Origin: Lachnospira sp. UBA4346
Lineage (GTDB): Bacteria; Bacillota; Clostridia; Lachnospirales; Lachnospiraceae
Length of the DNA stretch: 64,000 bases
Assembly (NCBI GenBank): GCA_002394205.1
Contig: DGTC01000055.1
Coordinates: 1 to 64,000, forward strand
Direction of reading: 5' to 3'
Under the pieces are notes generated by a model. The model worked only from the letters and a program-made list of their open reading frames with translations. It did no database searches and had not been told where the DNA came from. The position numbers and the translations under genes are program-made. Of the stretch, positions 16,675-25,314 are shown in pieces; position 1 is the stretch's first letter; each line of letters starts with the position of its first letter.

Positions 16675-16690
16675 GTTAGCATAATCTAAC
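16675..16690. promoter_or_regulatory. GTTAG-N6-CTAAC operator, copy 4 (HMA gene)
   Basis: GTTAG (16675-16679), CATAAT, CTAAC (16686-16690): a perfect 5-6-5 inverted repeat. It lies immediately downstream of a TATAAT (16703-16698, minus strand), at about +1 to +16 of the predicted start. Confidence 0.6.
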
Positions 16691-16765
16691 AAAAGTTATT
16701 ATAGCATACTATTTTTCTTTGTACAGTACTTTTTTGAAATTTATTGAAAATGAGTATCAAAAAGA

Positions 16766-16794
16766 GGTACATACCACAATGTATGATATGTACC
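16766..16794 (-). terminator. Terminator after the pectate lyase gene
   Basis: GGTACATA (16766-16773) pairs with TATGTACC (16787-16794). In the minus direction it is followed by TCTTTTTGAT. It lies 34 bases beyond the stop at 16828. Confidence 0.75.
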
Positions 16795-16827
16795 CCTGAT
16801 TCATGAATTCTTTATTTGATTTTATAA

Positions 16828-19800
16828 TTACTTAGCAATTGTTACGCCATATGCCTGACTTCTAACAATTGTTCCGTTACTGTCTTTTACATCAACATAG
16901 AAATGTCTGGCACCTGTTCCTGTCGCTCTCCATGTATATGTATTACTTGCGTTGTAATCTCTTAACTGGCTCCATGCCTTCGTTACTGTATTGTACATTA
17001 CATATCTGTATGCATACTGACCACTGCCCTGACTTGCTGTTGCTGTCATTGTTACAGTTTTGCCAGGTGCTACTTTTGATGTGCTAAGTTTTGCAGAAAC
17101 AACCGGCTTACTTACAACTGTTACACCGTAAGCAATGCTTCTTGTAACGGTTCCATTGCCATCTTTTACTTCTACATAAAGATGTCTTGCTCCTGTTCCT
17201 GTCGCTGTCCATGTATAGCTGTCTTTTGCACTGTAGCCCTGTAATTCAACCCATGCCTTTGTTGCAGGTGTATACATAATATATCTGTATGTATACTTAC
17301 CGCTACCCTGACTTGCTGTTGCCTTAATTGTTACTTTATTACCTGTTGCTACTTTTGACGTACTCAATCTGCCTGTAACTTCCGGTCTTGTCGTAACTGT
17401 TACACCATATGCCTGACTTCTTGTAACGGTTCCATTACTGTCTTTTACTTCTACATAAAGGTGTCTTGCACCTGTTCCCGTTGCTGTCCATGTATAAGTA
17501 TTCTTTGCGCCAAATGGCTGTAACTGTGTCCATGCCTTTGTTGCAGGTGTATACATAATGTATCTGTATGTGTAATTACCGCTTCCTTCACTTGCTGTTG
17601 CTGTCATTGTTACTTTATTGCCTGTTGCTACCTTTGATGTACTAATTTTTGCTGAAACCGTAGGTCTTGTTGTAAGTGTAACACCAAATGCTGCACTTCT
17701 TGAAACAGTACCATTGCCATCTTTTACTTCTGCATAAAGATGTCTTGCTCCTGTTCCTGTTGTTGTCCATGTAAATGTATTCTTATCTGTGAATCCCTGT
17801 AACTGTGTCCATGCCTTTGTTGTCGGATTATACATAATATATCTGTATGTATAGCTACCCTTACCGCCTGTTGCTGACGCTGTTACTGTTACTTTATTAC
17901 CTGATACAACTTTAGATGAACTTACTTTTGTAGATATTGCAAGCTTTTCTACCGGCTTTGTTGGTTTTGTCGGCTCTACTGTTGGTTCTGTAGGCTTTAC
18001 TTCCGGCTGTGTCGGCTCTGTTGCTGGTTCTGTAGGTTCTTCAACAACTGTTTTTTCTTCCTGTGTATTCTTTAATGATGCTTTAACAGCAACAACCTGT
18101 GTTGACTGATTAAAATGCGCACCCATTGATGCATAATTACCTGTTGTAATTAAATATCCATTTAATGTTACTGTTCCGTCTGCATTTCGAAGTTCCTTGT
18201 ATAATTCTTTAGAAATCTTCAAAGCTGTTGTACTTTCAAATGCACCTGTTGAAGCCGGATCCTTTACAACATCACCAATCTTCTGACCGCTGATAACTGA
18301 AACGCCATTTTCTGACTGTGCTACCTGATAATACTTGCTGCTGTTAAATGTAATTGAATTATTTAATGTTCCAATGAACTTATCTGTTCCTTTTCCTGAT
18401 GTAGAAATCAAGTTCTTAAATGTTCCACCTGCTACTGTTCTGTAGAAGTTGAAGTTTGATTTTGCATTATTTCTTGATGTACAGTTAATCAGTGTTAATG
18501 CACCACCGTTACCATTATCTGTGAATCCATCATGTCCATTATCAAATGCTACACAATTAAATACCCAGTGCGGTGTAGGTACCTGATTCTTACTTCCACC
18601 TAACTTGAAACCGTTCATATCTCCATTTGCTTCTGCGCTGCCGTCAGTTAATGTTCCATTACCAAATGCAACACAGTTACGAATTGTTACAGATCCGATT
18701 GAACCTGTTGCCGGCTTTGCATATAAATCCCAACCGTCATCACAGTTGCAATATGCAATACATCCATCAAATACGTTACCTTCGCCACATGTTAACTTTG
18801 CTGCGAAACCATCCGCATTTTCACCTGTCTTAGGATCTCTGTTATCAACAGATGTACAGTTAATAATATAGTTGTATGAAGGCCAATCCTTCTTATCTGC
18901 AAGTGTTGAATTTCTTCTGCTAATCTGTAAACCTGTATCTCTGTTTGCATCTAACACACAATTTTCAACAACATTGTGATTACCTGATACAAAGATACCA
19001 TTATCTGAAGCACCATATACTCTGATGCCCTTTACATACCAATAGTCTGCATCCATCTGAAGGCCACGTGGATTTGTTGCTGTATCACCATATTCCTGTG
19101 ATGAGAAATCAAGTGTTACATTTGCTCCGTCAGCTGCCTTTAATACCTTGTAAGCATCTGCTGAACCATTGTTTCCAAGTTCTAATGTTACCTGATGGTC
19201 AAATGCATATGTACCTTCTAATAAGATAATTGCTACGCCATCTTTTGCATTTGCAATAGCTGTTTCTAAATCAACCGGATTTTCTTTACTTCCGTCTGCA
19301 TCAGCCTTGCCATCTACTGATACATAAACAACGGATGCAAACTGATCATCTGTTACTGTTGATAATGATGTAATTGCACCTGTAAACTGTGTACTTCTTG
19401 CATCATATCCATTCTCTGTGTATACAACTTCACCTGCCGGCTGTGTTGTCTTTGTTGTTTCTTCTGCCTTTGTAGGCTGTGTTGTCGGAGCTGTTGTCTG
19501 TGTCTGCTGCTCTGTCTTAGAAGCTGAGGTTTCTTCTGTCTTTGCTGTTGTTGTCTCCTGTGACTGTGTTGGTGCCTGTGTAACAGGTTCCTGAGGTGCT
19601 GTCTTGCCTGCCTCTAATACAACTTTTGCTTCATACTTCTGTAATGCTGCCTTTAATGGTGCATTTACTGCATAACTTGTGTCATCATCTTCTGTAAATG
19701 TCCACTTAAAATCACCACCATTTACACGTCCTGCATACTGCATAACATTTTCTTTTGCTACTTCTGGTGTATCTGCTGTATAATCATACATTACTGATGA

Positions 19801-22044
19801 TGTATCAAAGTTATTATACGTACTACCACCAGATCCCTTCTTGAATGGGAAGCCTGTGATTGATGTAATTGTATTAGCAACCTGTGCCTGTGGCTGGTCT
19901 ACAACAACTGCGTCAAAATCCTTTGTTGCGTCTGTGCCTGTTAAATCATATGGTGTTACTTCACCTTTCTTAATATAATTTTCAGCACCGTAAGGAATAA
20001 ATGTATAATTTCCTACCATTACATTGCCGTAAGCCTTAACTGTACCACCTGCTTCTTTTGAGAATGTTGCACTGTTTTCATAATCTCTTACTGTTGCACC
20101 TGCAAATACATCAGAACCCTGCATAGATGTAAGAATTGGATACTGACAATTTCTAAAGTAATTACGATCTGCAAACACTGATGATCCTAATGTTGAACCA
20201 ATACCATATTTTGCATTGCCGTCATAATAATTATTATAAACATGTGCTGAGTAATATCTTACTCTTGGATGTCTTGAATCTGAATGATCATACCAGTTAT
20301 GATGATATGTAATATATAAGCCTTCTGTTGTACCTTCTGAAAGACCTAATAAGTTACACTTACCATTATCCCAGAAATGGTTGTATGAGAATGTTACATA
20401 TGTTGACTTCTTACAGTCTAATGCGCCATCCCCCTTTGCCTGGTCAGCATCGCCGCCGGCATTGCCATAGAACATATCACAGTTATGTACCCAGATATGG
20501 TCATTATCCTGCTGAAGACCGACATCATCACCTTCTTCAGAATCGCACATCATAAATCCAATGTTACGAACTTCAACATTTGAAGAATTTTTAATACGAA
20601 CACCCCAGCCATAAGCTGTTGCATCTTCACCGATACCTTCAATTGTAACACCACATGATAATCTCTTTGTTGCACTGCTTCCTGAGAATACGATGTCGCC
20701 ATGTGCTTCCTTATCCGCATCAATTTTACCATCATTTGTTACTTTACCGATGATACGAATTGCAAGTGGACGTAAATCATATCCTTTCTTGTATGCGTTC
20801 AAAATCTCAGTAATACCTGTGCAGCTTGTTGTCGCACCCTTATTTGATGTTACAACATCCATATGGATACTGTCCTTTGTATTTTCTGTAATATAAAGAA
20901 CAACTGCATTGTTCTTTAATGTACCGTTTGCATTGTAAGCACCGTTTGATTCACCATTTACCCATGCAAAACCTGTTCTGTCATAATTCGTAACAGTTAA
21001 TGTTTCTGTAACGGTTGCTGCACCAATTTCTTCTCCTGCAGCAACTGCTACAATCTTCAATACATATTCACCTGCCGCAAGACCTACTGCGTCCACACGA
21101 TAAAAGATTCCATCATCTGAATACTTTCTGATAAGTTCTGAATCCACCTGTGTATAAGCACTGTCTGCATCTGTTACTTTCTTAACAAACACCTTATAGC
21201 TGTCAGCCTTTTCAACCGGGAGCCATTCTGCATAAGCTGATTCTAAATATCCATTGCTCTTAATCAACTGTACGTCTCCCTGTACAGAAGCTGCAATCGA
21301 ATCTGCTTTCTTTGCAATCACTGTTGTATTCTCTGACTGAGGCTTTGTTTCTCTTGTCGTCTCCTGTGTTGGAGCTGTAGGAGCTGCTGTTGTTTCCTCT
21401 GCCTTCGGTACTGTTGTTTCCTCTTCTCCTGCCTTAGACCCCTCTTCTGTCTTAGATTCCTCTTCTGTCTTAGGCTGTTCTGAAGAAGCATCATCTGTCT
21501 GATTTACTTTGATTGTATATACCCATGCATCATTTATTCCTTCCGGACAAGTAACCTTATAATCACCTTCTGCAAGATTCTTATACTGTGTTGTTGTCTG
21601 CTTCTTTGAAGCTGCTGATGCAACTGCATTTCCCTGTGTATCATTTACTGTACTACCTGTTCCATCTATAATAGAAAGATAAGATGTATTGGCATCCTTC
21701 GTACTAGACCATGCAACCTCTACATCTGCGCTGCCTGTTACATGGAAGTTGACACTGCCCTTACCTGCTGCAATATCTGGAACTTTACCACCATTTTTTG
21801 CAGCAACACTACCTTCTACTGTAAAATAACCATCCGTACCATATGTCTGGTCCGTTGGAAGATTCTTATTCTTTGCTACCCCTTTTGCGTTGATCTCTGC
21901 TGAGCCATCAAAAATATACGTCTTTACGGCTGCCCACGCCGTTGTTGTAACCCAATCCATCGGAATAGAACCAATGGTAAGAAGAACTGCAAGCAAACAT
22001 GCAAATTTTCTTCTTAAATTTGACTGCTTCATAAATAGTTTCAT
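16828..22044 (-). CDS. Secreted modular pectate lyase (PL1 + PL9 + four C-terminal repeats)
   Basis: About 1738 residues from ATG 22044 (GAGAGGAG eight bases upstream). Order: signal peptide (about 1-39, ending TTTAWA); N-terminal beta domain (about 40-195), CBM-like; Glu/Thr/Pro linker; FnIII-like domain (about 260-355); PL1 pectate lyase helix (about 385-735) with IWVHNCDM, GDGALDCKKSTYVTFS and the catalytic-Arg segment RHPRVRYYS; a second Thr-rich linker (815-870); PL9 lyase (about 880-1300) with calcium ligands in NADGFAAK and CDDGWDLY and the probable catalytic Lys in NGFKLGG; a Pro/Thr linker; then four repeats of about 91 residues. Both catalytic modules cleave homogalacturonan by calcium-dependent beta-elimination. 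No sorting motif is seen; the repeats may hold the enzyme at the cell wall (inference). Confidence 0.93.
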   Translation of the reverse strand: MKLFMKQSNLRRKFACLLAVLLTIGSIPMDWVTTTAWAAVKTYIFDGSAEINAKGVAKNKNLPTDQTYGTDGYFTVEGSVAAKNGGKVPDIAAGKGSVNFHVTGSADVEVAWSSTKDANTSYLSIIDGTGSTVNDTQGNAVASAASKKQTTTQYKNLAEGDYKVTCPEGINDAWVYTIKVNQTDDASSEQPKTEEESKTEEGSKAGEEETTVPKAEETTAAPTAPTQETTRETKPQSENTTVIAKKADSIAASVQGDVQLIKSNGYLESAYAEWLPVEKADSYKVFVKKVTDADSAYTQVDSELIRKYSDDGIFYRVDAVGLAAGEYVLKIVAVAAGEEIGAATVTETLTVTNYDRTGFAWVNGESNGAYNANGTLKNNAVVLYITENTKDSIHMDVVTSNKGATTSCTGITEILNAYKKGYDLRPLAIRIIGKVTNDGKIDADKEAHGDIVFSGSSATKRLSCGVTIEGIGEDATAYGWGVRIKNSSNVEVRNIGFMMCDSEEGDDVGLQQDNDHIWVHNCDMFYGNAGGDADQAKGDGALDCKKSTYVTFSYNHFWDNGKCNLLGLSEGTTEGLYITYHHNWYDHSDSRHPRVRYYSAHVYNNYYDGNAKYGIGSTLGSSVFADRNYFRNCQYPILTSMQGSDVFAGATVRDYENSATFSKEAGGTVKAYGNVMVGNYTFIPYGAENYIKKGEVTPYDLTGTDATKDFDAVVVDQPQAQVANTITSITGFPFKKGSGGSTYNNFDTSSVMYDYTADTPEVAKENVMQYAGRVNGGDFKWTFTEDDDTSYAVNAPLKAALQKYEAKVVLEAGKTAPQEPVTQAPTQSQETTTAKTEETSASKTEQQTQTTAPTTQPTKAEETTKTTQPAGEVVYTENGYDARSTQFTGAITSLSTVTDDQFASVVYVSVDGKADADGSKENPVDLETAIANAKDGVAIILLEGTYAFDHQVTLELGNNGSADAYKVLKAADGANVTLDFSSQEYGDTATNPRGLQMDADYWYVKGIRVYGASDNGIFVSGNHNVVENCVLDANRDTGLQISRRNSTLADKKDWPSYNYIINCTSVDNRDPKTGENADGFAAKLTCGEGNVFDGCIAYCNCDDGWDLYAKPATGSIGSVTIRNCVAFGNGTLTDGSAEANGDMNGFKLGGSKNQVPTPHWVFNCVAFDNGHDGFTDNGNGGALTLINCTSRNNAKSNFNFYRTVAGGTFKNLISTSGKGTDKFIGTLNNSITFNSSKYYQVAQSENGVSVISGQKIGDVVKDPASTGAFESTTALKISKELYKELRNADGTVTLNGYLITTGNYASMGAHFNQSTQVVAVKASLKNTQEEKTVVEEPTEPATEPTQPEVKPTEPTVEPTKPTKPVEKLAISTKVSSSKVVSGNKVTVTASATGGKGSYTYRYIMYNPTTKAWTQLQGFTDKNTFTWTTTGTGARHLYAEVKDGNGTVSRSAAFGVTLTTRPTVSAKISTSKVATGNKVTMTATASEGSGNYTYRYIMYTPATKAWTQLQPFGAKNTYTWTATGTGARHLYVEVKDSNGTVTRSQAYGVTVTTRPEVTGRLSTSKVATGNKVTIKATASQGSGKYTYRYIMYTPATKAWVELQGYSAKDSYTWTATGTGARHLYVEVKDGNGTVTRSIAYGVTVVSKPVVSAKLSTSKVAPGKTVTMTATASQGSGQYAYRYVMYNTVTKAWSQLRDYNASNTYTWRATGTGARHFYVDVKDSNGTIVRSQAYGVTIAK
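16832..17925 (-). repeat. Four tandem ~273-bp coding repeats in the pectate lyase
   Basis: Four consecutive units of about 91 codons share the core SKVATGNKVTMTATAS, YTYRYIMY, PATKAWTQLQ, TGTGARHLYVEVKD and NGTVTRS-AYGVTV. The two middle units are most alike; the outer ones have diverged (HLYAEVKD, HFYVDVKD). A beta-sandwich, cell-surface or carbohydrate-binding role is likely but unproven. Confidence 0.85.
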
Positions 22045-22450
22045 GAAATTTCTCCTCTCTACCGATAAACTCCCCATTGAAATTTATCTTTTGTATTTTT
22101 ATACTTCTTTTGTAAAACAAATCTTTGTGAAAAATACATAAATTTTTCATGAAGATTCGCTAACAGGTATCAATATAGCACAGATAAAATATATGTTCTA
22201 CTTATTTTTTTATATCAAAACTTACTTTACAGATATTTTTGTGCTTATTTCGAAATTTCGATAAAAACATCTATTTTTCAATAGATTATTTGTATATTTT
22301 CACAGCTTTATCAAAGCATTTTTATGTAAGATTGTCCAATTTTTAACTATTTAATGATAATTTATGAAATTGTTTCTCATTTATACACATTTTTACAACA
22401 ATATCATATACGCTTTTTCTGTACTGTCCACTCCTTGTATACACAAAAAA
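22045..22450. other. AT-rich control region upstream of the pectate lyase
   Basis: No gene is seen in this roughly 400-base stretch. It holds a 7-bp hairpin ATCTATT-tttc-AATAGAT (22269-22286) and short AT-rich repeats. The pectate lyase promoter must lie here but no hexamer pair stands out, which suggests activator dependence or an alternative sigma factor. Confidence 0.4.
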
Positions 22451-22453
22451 ATC

Positions 22454-22515
22454 TCCTGCCCGTTTCACTTTTCCAAATGCATTAAAAGCATCCGGCTTCA
22501 TCCAAACGGACAGGA
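22454..22515 (-). terminator. Terminator after the metal ATPase gene
   Basis: TCCTGCCCGTTT (22454-22465) pairs with AAACGGACAGGA (22504-22515) with one mismatch, and a small inner ATGC/GCAT stem. In the minus direction it is followed by a T7 tract. The ATPase stop is at 22554. Confidence 0.8.
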
Positions 22516-22553
22516 AATTTCCTGTTATCAAAATATATGATTTTATTTTATCT

Positions 22554-24629
22554 TTATGTCAAAAGATTCTCCATACTCTTGACACCGATTACAATCGTTG
22601 ATGTATTGTGCAATAATGCAGATGTTGTCGGCTGTATAATTCCTGCAACACCAAGTACAATTAACATCGTATTAAATCCTACAATAACCCTATAGTTCTT
22701 ATGAATTCGCTTCATCAACGAATCACTTAACAACTTCAGTGTGACAATCTGATACAAATCGTCAGAACCTACTGTGATATCTGCAATCTCTCTGGCAATT
22801 TCTGCACCGTCACTAATCGCAATTCCCACATCAGCTGCCGATAACGCCGGTGAATCATTGATTCCATCACCGATCATGATTACCTTTCGTCCTGCTGCTC
22901 TTTCCTTCTCTACAAAGTTTGCCTTATCCTCCGGCAATACTTCCGAATAGTACTCATCCACACCAACACGTTTTGCAATCGCTGCAGCTGTTCGTTCACT
23001 GTCGCCGGTCATCATAACAACCTTGCTTAACCCGGCTTTTTTCATAGAATTTACAACCGCAGAAGCCTCTTCTCGCAATGGATCTTCAATGCATATTACT
23101 GCAGCTAACACGCCATCAATCGCCAAATACAAATGCGAATATTCTAATGGAAGCGTATCATACAATTCCTGCTTGCCTTCCGGAATCACTATGTGCTCAT
23201 CATCAAATACAAAATGCGCACTTCCGATAACAACACGCTTCTCATTAATAGATGATGCGATTCCATGTGCAACAATATAATCCACTTTTGAATGCATTTC
23301 TTCGTGTTCAATCCCCTGTTCAACAGCTGCCTGCACGACTGCTTTTGCCATCGAATGAGGGAAATGTTCTTCAAGACAGGCTGCAATACGCAGCAATTCT
23401 TCTTTTGACTGACCATTAAATGACACAACATCCACAACTGTAGGCTTCGCTTTTGTCAATGTACCGGTCTTATCAAATACAATCGTATCTGCATCTGCAA
23501 TTGCCTCTAAATATTTGCCGCCTTTTACTGTCAGATTATACAGACTCGCTTCTCGAATCGCTGACAATACAGAAATCGGCATTGCAAGTTTTAATGCACA
23601 ACTAAAATCAACCATCAGAATTGATGTAGCCTTTGTAATATTTCTTGTAAGCAAATACGTCAGTGCAGTTGCCCCTAAGCTGTATGGCACCAAACGGTCT
23701 GCAAGATGTTCTGCTTTGCTTTCAACACCGGATTTGAGCTTTTCAGATTCTTCAATCATTGTTACAATTTTCTCAAATCTGCTTGAGCCGCCAACTGTCT
23801 TTACCTGTATGGTCAATTCGCCTTCTTCTACAACTGTTCCTGCATAAGCATAATGCTCTTTTGCCTTTCTAACCGGTTCGGACTCTCCTGTTAATGATGC
23901 CTGATTTACCATCGCTTCACCATCGACTACGATGCCATCAAACGGAATAACATTTCCCATATGTACAACTATTCTGTCACCTTTTTGAATCTTAGAAGCC
24001 TCTACCAACACCTGCTGTTCATTCTGTAATAACCAGACTTTGCTGATATTGAGTGACATGGTTCTTGCAAGGTCATCGACTGATTTCTTATGTGTCCAAT
24101 CCTCTAACAGTTCACCGATTCCAAGCATAAACATAATCGATCCCGCAGTATCAATATCCCCCTGCAACATGGATACACCGATTGCAGTGGCATCCAATAC
24201 AGGAACTTCAATCTTTCGATTTGCAAGACACTTTAATCCCTCATATCCGTAACGAATAGCTTCAACCGTCGTTAATCCTAAACGAATCGGATATGGCAAC
24301 AGCCATTTTCTTGCATAATGGAATATTACTTTTGCAAGCAGCCTTTCCTGATACTCATCATTTAATGCTCTTCCGGAATTCTCTATTAATCCGACAGGAA
24401 CTTCTACATCAGAATAATGAAACCGACGAAGCAAATCTATTATCTGCTGACGCTCTCCAATATACTGAATGACCGCATCTGCGGTTCGATCATAAACTTT
24501 TGCAAAAGTTACCTGTTTCTGATTATGTAAATAGTACAGAAGCGTATCTGCTTCTTCATAACTCATACGATTCTGTACCACATGAATTCTCATTCTGCCT
24601 TTCGACTCATGTTTTATTACAAATTTCAT
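22554..24629 (-). CDS. P1B-like heavy-metal P-type ATPase with atypical membrane motif
   Basis: About 691 residues. The N-terminal domain (1-80) resembles the degenerate HMA-2 fold and lacks CxxC. The actuator loop has LTGESEPV, the phosphorylation motif is DKTGTLT, the nucleotide-binding part shows the HP dipeptide (EEHFPHSMAK), and the hinge is GDGINDSPAL. The ion-site helix reads DFSCALKLAMPIS, where copper, zinc and cadmium pumps have CPC: the first Cys and the Pro are replaced by Phe-Ser. Metal choice is therefore uncertain; manganese or another non-soft metal is a reasonable guess. ATG 24629 is preferred to the upstream in-frame ATG because the HMA-2 fold starts there. It is transcribed with the DUF6110 gene immediately upstream. 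Confidence 0.85.
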   Translation of the reverse strand: MKFVIKHESKGRMRIHVVQNRMSYEEADTLLYYLHNQKQVTFAKVYDRTADAVIQYIGERQQIIDLLRRFHYSDVEVPVGLIENSGRALNDEYQERLLAKVIFHYARKWLLPYPIRLGLTTVEAIRYGYEGLKCLANRKIEVPVLDATAIGVSMLQGDIDTAGSIMFMLGIGELLEDWTHKKSVDDLARTMSLNISKVWLLQNEQQVLVEASKIQKGDRIVVHMGNVIPFDGIVVDGEAMVNQASLTGESEPVRKAKEHYAYAGTVVEEGELTIQVKTVGGSSRFEKIVTMIEESEKLKSGVESKAEHLADRLVPYSLGATALTYLLTRNITKATSILMVDFSCALKLAMPISVLSAIREASLYNLTVKGGKYLEAIADADTIVFDKTGTLTKAKPTVVDVVSFNGQSKEELLRIAACLEEHFPHSMAKAVVQAAVEQGIEHEEMHSKVDYIVAHGIASSINEKRVVIGSAHFVFDDEHIVIPEGKQELYDTLPLEYSHLYLAIDGVLAAVICIEDPLREEASAVVNSMKKAGLSKVVMMTGDSERTAAAIAKRVGVDEYYSEVLPEDKANFVEKERAAGRKVIMIGDGINDSPALSAADVGIAISDGAEIAREIADITVGSDDLYQIVTLKLLSDSLMKRIHKNYRVIVGFNTMLIVLGVAGIIQPTTSALLHNTSTIVIGVKSMENLLT

Positions 24630-24699
24630 ATAAGTCTGCCCTTTCCTGCATCTCTGGAATAGCATTGTATCTGTTTTTTGATTCCAGAAATGATGTTGT

Positions 24700-25020
24700 C
24701 TATTCCTCGTCTAATGTTACTTCTTCGCTATCTTCGAAATCATCTTCAAAAACATCATCAAACTGTGCAGCTTCTTCTGCTAATTCACGTTCTTCATTGA
24801 TGCTCTTTGCTTCTGCATAAATATCTTCTGCATTTTCCTGAACTGTCTCTACCGTCTTCATAACACAATCCTTTGCACGAAGGACTGCTGCCGTACAGTT
24901 CGAATATACTTTCTTTGCATCCTTACTGGATAATACTTTAATACCGGCTGTACCAAATGCAACACCTGCTGCAAAAATACCTGTCTTCTTCCAATTAATG
25001 TTCTTTAAACAATCTAACAT
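24700..25020 (-). CDS. DUF6110-like small protein paired with the metal ATPase
   Basis: 106 residues. A short hydrophobic N-terminal segment (TGIFAAGVAFGTAGIKVL) is followed by SKDAKKVYSNCTAAVLRAKD, an amphipathic helix and a strongly acidic tail rich in Glu and Asp. This matches the pattern of DUF6110 proteins, which recur beside HMA-2/P-type ATPase genes. It may be a membrane-tethered cytosolic accessory or metal-buffering subunit; that is inference. GGAGAG precedes the ATG, and the ATPase start follows 70 bases after its stop. Confidence 0.65.
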   Translation of the reverse strand: MLDCLKNINWKKTGIFAAGVAFGTAGIKVLSSKDAKKVYSNCTAAVLRAKDCVMKTVETVQENAEDIYAEAKSINEERELAEEAAQFDDVFEDDFEDSEEVTLDEE

Positions 25021-25233
25021 AATACACTCTCCATTTCTGCGATGTTATCGCCATTTCTTCATTGTATACACAATATATGTGTTCTTTTTTTATTATATAT
25101 GATTTCTTATCATTTTTCTATTTTATTTTACATTTCCTAATTTTATTGATAAATTTTATCAATAAAATTATTTCATATACGTCTATACATCATTTTATTA
25201 AATATAAAACATCATTATTTTTCTTTATAAATG

Positions 25234-25280
25234 AAAAGAACGAAAATGCACTTTTACTAGGACTACATTTTCGCTCTTTT
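25234..25280 (-). terminator. Terminator after the first chemoreceptor gene
   Basis: AAAAGAACGAAAATG (25234-25248) pairs with CATTTTCGCTCTTTT (25266-25280) with one mismatch. It is bounded by A/T runs that would serve both directions. The chemoreceptor stop is 35 bases away at 25315. Confidence 0.65.
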
Positions 25281-25314
25281 TATATGTATTTATTACAAAT
25301 TCATTCCTATACCA

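Noticed and set aside
16832..17925. Regularly spaced repeats that could be taken for a CRISPR-like array
   Set aside because: The repeats are about 273 bases, in frame and coding, with variation at silent sites. There are no short repeats with unique spacers.
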